DNA of 64,000 bases, from assembly GCF_029223485.1 (NCBI RefSeq), contig NZ_JARHTP010000018.1:62001-126000 (forward strand), written 5' to 3'. The notes below the pieces were generated by a model, which worked only from the letters and a program-made list of their open reading frames with translations, did no database searches and was not told the origin of the DNA. The translations under genes were made by a program, and so were the position numbers. This DNA comes from Streptomyces coacervatus (GTDB lineage Bacteria > Actinomycetota > Actinomycetes > Streptomycetales > Streptomycetaceae). This document shows positions 34,774 through 41,572 of the stretch, piece after piece; within the stretch, counting starts at the first letter, position 1; each line of letters starts with the position of its first letter.

Positions 34774-35990
34774 ACGGCCGGCTCCTCCCTCGGATCAGAG
34801 GGGTCTGGGCCCTGCTGTGCCGACGAGAGCGCCAGCATCCGCTCCGCCGACTCCAGCAGAGTCTCGTAAGTAATCACTTCTATGCGTGCTGCGTGTGTGT
34901 TGTAGGTCCGCAGTGTTTCCGCGATCTCCTGCGGCATGACCTTCCCGTTCACGTACCGGGGGTGTCCGATCACGACTGTCGCCGAGGCCCTGCGGGTGTC
35001 AACGCCGTGATCCGCGAGGATCCTATGGCGGTCCTCGTCCATGACCCGCAGGTAGTTCTGCGTCTGGGAGACCGCTTGATGTGCCAGGGCACCCAGCATG
35101 AGGTGGCCACTGCGCCGGATGACCAGGTCCTTGATGTTGGCGCGCTTGAGTTCCACCACGTGCAGGGTGCCGTCACCGCGCAGCAGAGGGATGTCGAGGA
35201 TGGTGTCCGGGGTGTACTGACGACGGGCCAGCTCGGCCACGTAGGCACCTCCGAAGATCCATTCCTGGTTCTTCAGACAGGCATGGAGCGCGCTCTCGGA
35301 ACTGTCTGGATCCTCCACCGCGGCACGCAGGGCCGCGAGGCCGGCTCGTCTGGCCTTCAGTTCGAGCAGTTGGGCCAGCAGTCCGGCGTCAATGTCCGCC
35401 AGGACGTCACTCATCATCCGCGCGGCCTCGGGGGTGGCCGGCCGGGGAAGGTTGCGGAGAACGATCTCCATGTGCCCGTGCACTTGAAGACGTCTCACTT
35501 CCCTGGTGGACAACTGGATCCCGCCCTCGCCGGTTCCAAGCCCCAGATAGTCGACGGACTGCGCGATGCCGAGAAAGAGATCGCGGGCGTCGGTGGCAGT
35601 CGCATCGGGCTGGCCTCGGCACAGGGCATCCAAGGCGGCGACGGCTCGGTCGGCGCCCATGGTGACCAGCCTCCGCATATGTTCCTCGCTGCGCTGCCGC
35701 GCCTCCTCGTCGTAGTAGTTCTCCAGGATGTCGAGGAACAGGTCACCTCGGGCGTAGGCAGCGAAGCGCTGAAAGCGCTGGGCGAGCCCGAAGTCCCCGT
35801 ACAGAATGGCCTCTTGGGCTACATCCTCTAAAGCGTCTACCAAGGGTCTACCCTTGCCGTACGTCCCGCCGAGGCCACCCATGATGTGCAGCACCGCATC
35901 GATGCGCTCCCGTACACGCGTGTCCTCGTTGAGCTCCCGCGCCGCCTTGACCAGTTGCCAGAGTGTGAAGCCGGATCTGAATGTCGCCAT
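34770..35990 (-). CDS. sduA: Shedu-type defence nuclease (SduA, DUF4263)
   Basis: A 406-aa protein; I start at ATG 35990 ('MATFRSGFTLWQLVKAAREL') with an AGGGTGG site. Residues 1-230 are helical and unrecognised. The C-terminal Shedu/DUF4263 domain begins 'LHACLKNQEWIFGGAYV' and carries a PD-(D/E)xK site: D266 ('ILDIPLLRGDGTLHVVELKR'-type strand pair; short quotes 'ILDIPLL' and 'VVELKR'), E280 and K282. 'ALAHQAVSQTQNYL' and 'RIEVITYETLLESAERML' complete it. Shedu is an anti-phage system whose nuclease domain is activated by infection or DNA ends. It is paired with an unknown small gene and VapBC in a 3-kb att-bounded module. Confidence 0.88.
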   Translation of the reverse strand: MATFRSGFTLWQLVKAARELNEDTRVRERIDAVLHIMGGLGGTYGKGRPLVDALEDVAQEAILYGDFGLAQRFQRFAAYARGDLFLDILENYYDEEARQRSEEHMRRLVTMGADRAVAALDALCRGQPDATATDARDLFLGIAQSVDYLGLGTGEGGIQLSTREVRRLQVHGHMEIVLRNLPRPATPEAARMMSDVLADIDAGLLAQLLELKARRAGLAALRAAVEDPDSSESALHACLKNQEWIFGGAYVAELARRQYTPDTILDIPLLRGDGTLHVVELKRANIKDLVIRRSGHLMLGALAHQAVSQTQNYLRVMDEDRHRILADHGVDTRRASATVVIGHPRYVNGKVMPQEIAETLRTYNTHAARIEVITYETLLESAERMLALSSAQQGPDPSDPREEPAV

Positions 35991-36191
35991 GCGGGCCACC
36001 CTAGAAGCGGGCACTGACAACCATGCTTGGCGGAAAACTGGGGAGGACTCTCGCTCGTCGACTGATCCCGAGACCTCTTTCAGACGGGAGAAGCCCAGGA
36101 TGCTGTGCCATGGGCTGGGCTGCCCCGGAGAACATGGCCCATCTGGGGTTAACCGGATCCGCTGCCACTACGCCTCATCATCCTGTGCAGC

Positions 36192-36257
36192 GCGTGCCCA
36201 TCATGTGCCCCTGCAACGGCCGGTATTCGAAGGCGACGTGGACGTGCAGGCGGCATC
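36192..36257 (+). other. Arm block left of att copy 3 (divergent)
   Basis: GCGTGCCC at 36192 and ATGTGCCC at 36203 keep the 11-bp period but lie only 66 and 55 bp from the core, so this arm is shortened or of another subtype. 35991-36191 has no gene and should hold the Shedu promoter. Confidence 0.55.
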
Positions 36258-36303
36258 GCTTCCCAAGCTGAGAGCGCGAGTTCGATTCTCGTCACCCGCT
36301 CCA
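36258..36303 (+). repeat. att core copy 3 (partial tRNA-Gly), M2/M3 junction
   Basis: 46 bp identical to the tRNA-Gly 3' half including the encoded CCA. Confidence 0.93.
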
Positions 36304-36308
36304 CAACC

Positions 36309-36335
36309 GAGGCCCAGGCCAGAGACCCGGGCCTC
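36309..36335 (+). terminator. tRNA-type hairpin after att copy 3
   Basis: GAGGCCC...GGGCCTC with an imperfect inner stem; positionally equivalent to the hairpin after the tRNA. Confidence 0.65.
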
Positions 36336-36673
36336 TGTGCGTCCAGGTCGGGGCTCTCCGTTTTTGCACGGCAACACCTTCCCGGCGTGCCTTGCGTATG
36401 GTCGCGCAGAGCCCGGCAGCAACTTCCTGCTATTGGTCATCGTCGGAGTGCTGGTAGTCAGCACGGCCGACTGTGGCTGGCGTAGGTCGTAGAAGCGGAA
36501 GCCTTGGAGCTCGTGACACGATCTTGTGGATGTGCACTGGTGGGGCGTGCCTTAGAGCTCGTAACGCGGTCACGATCCGGTCCTCTTGAGGCGTGTCCAC
36601 GCGCGCGCGGGTCGTCGGCGGTGCTCGCCCTGAGGGCGTGATGTCCTCCGGGGCGCGCGTCAGGGGTTCCGGT
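36336..36673. other. Non-coding start of module M3
   Basis: 338 bp without a supported gene. It contains GCGTGCCT at about 36385 and 36544, and a degenerate direct repeat GAGCTCGT(G/A)AC(A/G)CG at 36507-36520 and 36555-36568, possibly recombinase-binding repeats or an old IS end. Confidence 0.45.
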
Positions 36674-37429
36674 TCAGGCGTTGTAGCCGCCGTGGGCGTC
36701 CAGCACCGCGCCCGTGACGTACGACGCGGCGGGGCTCGCCAGAAAGGCGATCGCCGCGGCGATTTCGTCGGGGTGCCCCACGCGTTGCAGGGACAGCGCG
36801 CTGACCAGGGCCTTGAGGGTCTCGGGGCCCGGCCCTTCCATGCCGCCCTCCATCAGTCCGGCCTCCACGACGTTGGCCGTGATGTCACGGGGCCCGAGGT
36901 CGCGTGCGACGCCCATGGTGTACCTCTCGATCCCGGACTTGGTCGCCGAGTAGTCGGCAAGGCCCGGGGCGCCGACCCGAGAGCCCAGTCCGGAACTCAC
37001 CGTGATGATGCGGCCGCCCGCGCGCAGCACTCGGGAGGCGGCCCGGATGACGGCGATCACGCCGAGGTAGTTGGTGGCGTGCATCCGGTCCAGTGCGGCG
37101 GTGTCGGCGTCCGGGTCGTCCACCGTGCGGCCCTGCTCCACCGAGATCGCCGCGTTGTTGACGAGGATGTCCAGGCCGCCGAAGTGCGCGACCACGTCGT
37201 CGATCAGCGCCGGTGCCCGGCTCGTGTCCGCCTGGTCGGACTGGAAGGCGACGGCCTTGGCTCCCTTGCCGTGCACCTCGTCGACGACGGCCTGCGCCTG
37301 CTTCTCGGAGCTGACGTAGGTGAAGGCGACGTCGGCGCCCTGCTCGGCCAGCAGTCGTACCGTCGCGGCTCCCAGTCCGCGCGACCCCCCGGTGACCAGG
37401 GCGACCTTGCCCGTGAGTGGCTTGCTCAT
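36674..37429 (-). CDS. SDR-family oxidoreductase
   Basis: A 251-aa short-chain dehydrogenase from ATG 37429. Motifs are 'VTGGSRGLGAATV', 'NNAAIS' near 91 and the catalytic Y160xxxK164 ('YSATK'), with 'GAVLDAHGGYNA' at the C-terminus, as in FabG-like 3-oxoacyl reductases and glucose-dehydrogenase-like SDRs. Substrate unknown. It is divergent from an Rrf2-type regulator with a perfect 9-bp-arm palindrome between them, so expression is probably controlled by that regulator. Confidence 0.9.
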   Translation of the reverse strand: MSKPLTGKVALVTGGSRGLGAATVRLLAEQGADVAFTYVSSEKQAQAVVDEVHGKGAKAVAFQSDQADTSRAPALIDDVVAHFGGLDILVNNAAISVEQGRTVDDPDADTAALDRMHATNYLGVIAVIRAASRVLRAGGRIITVSSGLGSRVGAPGLADYSATKSGIERYTMGVARDLGPRDITANVVEAGLMEGGMEGPGPETLKALVSALSLQRVGHPDEIAAAIAFLASPAASYVTGAVLDAHGGYNA

Positions 37430-37504
37430 TCTTCTCACCTCGTTGATCGACCCTTCCCGGCAGTCGCAACGCTAATTGTTACGACAGCCTGTTGCAACCT
37501 TAGC

Positions 37505-37528
37505 TGTTACGACCGTGCTGTCGTAACA
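37505..37528. promoter_or_regulatory. Perfect palindrome, likely Rrf2 operator
   Basis: TGTTACGAC-N6-GTCGTAACA with 9-bp perfect arms, 30 bp upstream of the Rrf2 gene. A further half-site TGTTACGAC starts at about 37477 on the SDR side, so both promoters may be covered. Confidence 0.8.
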
Positions 37529-37557
37529 TGAAACGTTGCGGCCGAGAGGAGGGGTCC

Positions 37558-37992
37558 ATGAGCGCCAACAGCAGGCTGACCATCGCCGCCCACGCGCTGG
37601 CCTGGATCGGCCTCTACCAGCGCCAGGGCCATGAGGTCGCCACCTCCGAGCAGATCGCGACCAGCGCGAACACCAACCCCGTGGTGATCAGGCGGCTGCT
37701 CGGCGAGCTGCGCAGGGCCGGGCTCGTGGAGTCCCGGCGGGGCATGGGCGCGGGCTGGTCGCTGGCACGCGAGCTGGAGTCGATGACCCTGCTCGACGTG
37801 TACGAGGCAGTGGAACCCGGCCCGCTGTTCGCGATGCACCGCACCACCCCGGACCAGGGATGCGTGGTGGGTCACGGCATCCAGCCGGCGATGCAGGGCA
37901 TCTACGAGGGCATCGAGGAGACCCTGAGACACGAGCTGGCCCGCGTCACGCTCGCGCACGTACTGCGGGACGTACTCGCGGCACCTCGCTAG
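37558..37992 (+). CDS. Rrf2-family transcriptional regulator
   Basis: A 144-aa protein from ATG 37558. The winged HTH is 'SEQIATSANTNPVVIRRLLG' with 'GLVESRRGMGAGWSLARE'; 'LLDVYEAVEPG' is characteristic of the Rrf2/YwnA group. Only one cysteine ('QGCVVGHG') is present, so it lacks the three-Cys Fe-S site of IscR/NsrR and may be a thiol- or electrophile-sensing YwnA-type repressor. It is divergent from the SDR gene. Confidence 0.9.
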   Translation: MSANSRLTIAAHALAWIGLYQRQGHEVATSEQIATSANTNPVVIRRLLGELRRAGLVESRRGMGAGWSLARELESMTLLDVYEAVEPGPLFAMHRTTPDQGCVVGHGIQPAMQGIYEGIEETLRHELARVTLAHVLRDVLAAPR

Positions 37993-38089
37993 CCTCCCCG
38001 TTACGCCCTGACATCACCAAGATCCCCATCCATGCCCAGGCCGGCGAAGAGCCTGGCAACCAGGCACACCAAAGACCGTTGCAGTATCG

Positions 38090-38182
38090 GTGGCGGACCG
38101 GCTGTGTCTGCAGGGCATCCTGTACGTCCTGCACAACGACGTAGCCTGGCAACTCCTGCCGCAGGAGCTGAGGTTCGGTTCC
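38090..38182 (+). pseudogene. IS5-family transposase N-terminal fragment
   Basis: About 31 codons encoding 'ADRLCLQGILYVLHNDVAWQ' and 'LLPQELRFGSG', the N-terminal DUF4096-like block of IS5 transposases. The frame is lost immediately after, at the junction with Tn3 debris. Confidence 0.7.
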
Positions 38183-38189
38183 GGACAGA

Positions 38190-38381
38190 GACGTCGAGCT
38201 GGGCGTCGTAGTCGTCCGGGGTGATGCCGAGCTCGTAGGTGGAGTTCTCGCCGAAGCGCATGATGTGCTCGGTCAAGTACGGGGAGATCAGGGCCAGGTC
38301 GAGCGGGTCGATGCCCCGGCCCTCGGCCAGGAGCTGACGGACGGCCTCCGCGATGTCCAGGGTGTTGTGGAAGATCACCAA
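38190..38381 (-). pseudogene. Tn3-family transposase C-terminal fragment
   Basis: The minus strand encodes 'VIFHNTLDIAEAVRQLLAEG', 'LALISPYLTEHIMRFGEN' and 'YELGITPDDYDAQLDV', the C-terminal end of a Tn3-family TnpA. The rest of the approximately 1000-aa gene is absent, and the fragment runs into non-homologous sequence on both sides. Confidence 0.78.
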
Positions 38382-38525
38382 GGTGGCGCGGCAATCGGAC
38401 GGTGCGAATCACCCGGCCTGCACGCATAGTCGCAAAGGAAGACATCGGCGCATGCGAGCCGACGTGATCCTCGACCAACGCTGGTCGGCGATGAGTTGTG
38501 CGCGCGGCGGGCCGCTCGTCGGTTG

Positions 38526-39172
38526 TCAGTCGGGCCGTTGGGTGCGGTTCTCGTGGGCGAGGCCGTCCGGGTGGGCAGCACTGCGCTGCCCGAGGGGAAG
38601 GACCAGGGCCCGCAGCAGCACAGGGGCCGACCGCCGGACGGCCGTGGGATCCGACGGTCGACGGATCGCTCCGATGTCCTGCCATCCCCACGTCAGGAAG
38701 GTGTCGCAGGCCAGGGCGTCGGCTTGGTCGACCAGGGTCGCGCCGAGCGAGGCGTGGTGGTCGGCGAGCAGGCGTTGCTGGAGTCGGCGGGCGAGGTCCT
38801 GGTCGTCCGTGTGGGGATGCACCACGATCTCGGTGATCGCGAAGACGTGTCCGGACACGGTGAGCTGTTCGACGCTCTGTGGCAAGGTCCCGTCGAACCC
38901 CCTCCACCAGGTCCCCTCGCGCGGTACGGGGAAATCCGTAGGCACACCCGGCGAAAGCCGTGTCCTCCGCGATCAGCAGGGCGAATCCGGCCCGCCGGAT
39001 GTCGCCGGTGAGCCGCCGCAGAAATGCTTCCCGGCCGCGGTACTCCTGGCCTGCCGGCGCGCGGGAGGACTCCACGTACAGATCGGCCAGGTCCTCCCGC
39101 AGGGTCTCGGCCTGCCAGCGGTTCAGCCGGCGCAGACGTACCGCGTGGGCGGGAGTCGGTGTGCTTCGCTCA
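38526..39172 (-). pseudogene. GNAT N-acetyltransferase, frameshifted
   Basis: The N-terminal part ('AETLREDLADLYVESS', 'FALLIAEDTAFAGCAYGFP') and C-terminal part ('FPVPREGTWWRGFDGTL', 'HVFAITEIVVHPHTDDQDLA', 'ADALACDTFLTWGWQDIG') belong to one GNAT protein but are in different frames. The shift is near 38931-38936 (an extra base in 'GGGGAAATCC'). No start codon is evident. Repairing one base would restore the central acetyl-CoA-binding fold; substrate unknown. Confidence 0.7.
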
Positions 39173-39203
39173 CTCCGCGGCGGCTCGCGGCGGAGCGGGG
39201 CCG

Positions 39204-39575
39204 TCACGGCGCACCGCCCGCAGCGGCGGGAACACGACGTGATGGTGCTCGAACGGCGTGGAGGTCGTGGAGCAGGAAGCCGGAGCCGGTGATCTCGATG
39301 ATGCGGGCCATGACCGGCGGCGGACAGTGCAGTTGGAGGGCTGTTCCGGCATCGGTGGCCGCCCGGTATGCCGCGAGGAAGGCGTTGAGTCCGCCGGCGT
39401 CGCAGAAGAGGACCGCCGTGAGATCGACGTCGACGATGCGGATGCCGTCGCGCACGCATGCAGCCAGGGCGGCGCGCACGAGCGGGGCGGTGGCCAGGTC
39501 GATCTCTCCTGCGAGGGTGATCAGGGTGCGGGTGGTGTGGTCGCGCCGATGGACGTTCAGTTGGGGCAGGGGCAT
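39204..39575 (-). CDS. STAS-domain anti-sigma factor antagonist
   Basis: A 123-aa protein from ATG 39575. The STAS fold is shown by 'LITLAGEIDLATAPLVRAAL' and 'VDVDLTAVLFCDAGGLNAFL'. The phosphorylatable residue is normally Ser in 'DSSG'; here the motif is 'DAGG', so regulation by phosphorylation may be lost. Such antagonists bind RsbW-type kinases to free a sigma factor. No kinase gene is in the module, but a SpoIIE phosphatase is. Confidence 0.85.
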   Translation of the reverse strand: MPLPQLNVHRRDHTTRTLITLAGEIDLATAPLVRAALAACVRDGIRIVDVDLTAVLFCDAGGLNAFLAAYRAATDAGTALQLHCPPPVMARIIEITGSGFLLHDLHAVRAPSRRVPAAAGGAP

Positions 39576-39979
39576 GAGTCCTCGGTTCGGAGTGCCCGTC
39601 GGGGAGTGCCGCCGCGCGGCAGGACCGGGTCCGGCCCTCGCGGTGTACCGCCGATGCGGGGGTGTACGTGGTGAGGAGTGAACGGCCGGTCCGGCAGCCC
39701 GAGTCGGTGAGGGTCGTGGTGGATCGGCCGTCCGGGGATGCGCCTCGGGATCGGACGGCAGGTCCGCACCCCGGCGGGCATCGTGTCCTGAAGGGGTACC
39801 GTCCGGGGCCCGGACGGCACTGTGGAAGCCTGGTCGGCTCGGAGGGAACAGGACACGGAAAGACCCCGGCCTGTCATGAGCGGTGCTGCGGCCGGGGTCC
39901 CGGGCGGCGGGCTGTGCGCATCGGTTGGTTCGGTTCGGCCCGTTCGGTGACGGGCGGGGAGTGCCTGCCGGAGACGGGC
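39576..39979. other. Non-coding stretch upstream of the STAS gene
   Basis: 404 bp with open frames in several phases but no protein-like sequence, motif or ribosome site that I can support. Confidence 0.45.
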
Positions 39980-40258
39980 TCACCCGGCCCCGTTACGGGT
40001 GCGGCGCCGGGGCCGGAGCCGCCCGCGTCCGCCGTCGCGATGGTCGCGGCGGCGGCCGGCGCTGCTCGTCCCCACCCCGCCGTGGGCCTTCCGCGGAGCC
40101 GACGCGGCCGGTCCCGCGAGGGGCGTTCCGGAGCGGCCGTAGTGGAAGGCGGCGATGCGGTCGCTGTGCTGTGCGTCGAGCAGATGGATGAGGAACGCCC
40201 CGACAGCGATCATCGCGAGGATCACGAGCACCGTCACGAACGTCTCCACGGCCCTCAC
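39980..40258 (-). CDS. Small single-helix membrane protein
   Basis: A 92-aa protein. The N-terminal helix 'FVTVLVILAMIAVGAFLIHLL' would anchor it; the remaining tail is basic and low-complexity. The start overlaps the DUF5994 stop by 4 bp, so the two are translationally coupled. No family recognised. The far C-terminus may be poorly constrained. Confidence 0.55.
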   Translation of the reverse strand: MRAVETFVTVLVILAMIAVGAFLIHLLDAQHSDRIAAFHYGRSGTPLAGPAASAPRKAHGGVGTSSAGRRRDHRDGGRGRLRPRRRTRNGAG

Positions 40259-40851
40259 CTCCCCATCGGCTGATGCGGCAGCGCAGCGGTCACGGCCGGG
40301 ATCCGTGGACGTGCGGCCGGATCGCTGGCCGCATGTCCTCCTTCGGAGTCCCAGACCGCCTCCACGGCCCGGTCGGTCTCGGACACCGTCCGCAGGCGCG
40401 CCGCCTCCTCCATCAGCCGGCTCGCGGTCGACGTGCCCAGTGGGTCGCTCGCGGCGGACATCAACCAGGCGGCCGAGACGGGAGTCGTCCGCGGCGGGAC
40501 CACGAGGAGGTTCCAGCGGCCCATGCGGTAGGAGAGCAACAGCAGTTCATGCGGGTCCTGCTCGGCCAGGAACCAGCCCACCTTCACCACATGCCCGGCG
40601 ACGGGCACCTTGCGCGGGACGACCGGCCAGTGGGTGGGATTCACCGTGACCCGGGTGATCCGCCCCCACAGGGGATCCAGCACGTCGGTCAGAGAGGGGA
40701 GTTCCGCCACCAGATCGCGGGAGCGGGGCCACCAGGCGCCGTCCAGCAGAGCCGGTGCGGGACCGACGGGAGCCAGGGACAGGCGGAGGAAGGACGAGGA
40801 GGAACGGTCTTCGGCTTCGGCTGTCGGCGAAAGGGAAATGGTCGCAGTCAT
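40255..40851 (-). CDS. DUF5994-family protein
   Basis: A 198-aa protein from ATG 40851. 'LDGAWWPRSRDLVAELPSL' and 'DPHELLLLSYRMGRWNLLVV' are the marks of DUF5994, a family I know mainly from Streptomyces and relatives. The function is unknown; genes of this family often sit among stress-response genes. No signal peptide. It is upstream of and coupled to the 92-aa membrane protein. Confidence 0.78.
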   Translation of the reverse strand: MTATISLSPTAEAEDRSSSSFLRLSLAPVGPAPALLDGAWWPRSRDLVAELPSLTDVLDPLWGRITRVTVNPTHWPVVPRKVPVAGHVVKVGWFLAEQDPHELLLLSYRMGRWNLLVVPPRTTPVSAAWLMSAASDPLGTSTASRLMEEAARLRTVSETDRAVEAVWDSEGGHAASDPAARPRIPAVTAALPHQPMGR

Positions 40852-41143
40852 GACGCGAACCCTGCCCCGGGCCGGTCGCAACCGGCCCGGCATATTCGAT
40901 CGCCGAAAACGTCACAAGCATGGAAGCCGGTGCGCGAAATATCCTCGGTAGTTTCAGCGTACTCCTCGGACAGGCCCAACGGACCGTTCGGTCGGCGGAG
41001 GAACCCGTGCGCAGCTGCGCCCTCGGACGCCGTACTGCCCGTAGAAGCATCCAATGACGGCAGCGTGTTTCAGCCATACGATGACAAGTGGGTCAGTCGG
41101 CCCCGTTGTACCACCGGCGGAGCGCGCAGACAGGGAGCAGGGC

Positions 41144-41428
41144 ATGATCCGTGCAGCCGACATCCGCGAGTGGCGCAACCATGACGTGGTCGACCCGAAA
41201 GAGCGCAGGATCGGCATGCTCGAAGCGGTCCATGTGGACACGGCCACCGACGAACCGGCCATGGCCACCGTCCGGACCGGGCTGCCCACCCGCCACCGCC
41301 TGGTCTTCGTCCCCCTCGACGACGCGATCCTCGGCCCCCGCTACGTCAAGGTCTCCTACGACAGGGGGCAGGGGGCGAACGTCAGCTCGCGCGCCGCTGA
41401 CCGTACGCACGCGGCACGGAGGAGGTGA
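41144..41428 (+). CDS. PRC-barrel domain protein
   Basis: A 94-aa protein starting at ATG 41144 after a GGGAGCAGGG ribosome site. PRC-barrel features are 'EWRNHDVVDPKERRIGMLEA' and 'LVFVPLDDAILGPRYVKVSYD'. The family's usual C-terminal extension is replaced by a short Arg/Ala-rich tail, so the protein is shorter than typical. PRC-barrel proteins are small binding modules in RNA-processing and stress contexts. It lies upstream of the microprotein and SpoIIE phosphatase genes, in an apparent operon. Confidence 0.75.
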   Translation: MIRAADIREWRNHDVVDPKERRIGMLEAVHVDTATDEPAMATVRTGLPTRHRLVFVPLDDAILGPRYVKVSYDRGQGANVSSRAADRTHAARRR

Positions 41429-41437
41429 TCCGGGGTG

Positions 41438-41548
41438 ATGGCGCTCTTCCTTCTGCTCGTCCTGGTGGCCGTCGTGCTCTTCGCCGCCGACATGGCCTTC
41501 TTCGCGGTGCGGCTGTCCCGGCACCCGGGACGGCGTCCTGTCCGCTGA
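41438..41548 (+). CDS. 36-aa membrane microprotein
   Basis: A short frame from ATG 41438 (GTG 41435 possible), preceded by GGAGGTGATCC. It encodes a single hydrophobic helix, 'MALFLLLVLVAVVLFAADMA', with a basic tail. Good ribosome site, position between two real genes and sensible composition support it; no homologue recognised. Confidence 0.5.
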   Translation: MALFLLLVLVAVVLFAADMAFFAVRLSRHPGRRPVR

Positions 41549-41572
41549 GGGTCGCCATGACTGGAGGGCGGC

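Noticed and set aside
38353..39681. 442-codon plus-strand frame across the GNAT and STAS region
   Set aside because: Arg/Ser/Trp-rich with no domain; the opposite strand carries recognisable GNAT and STAS motifs.
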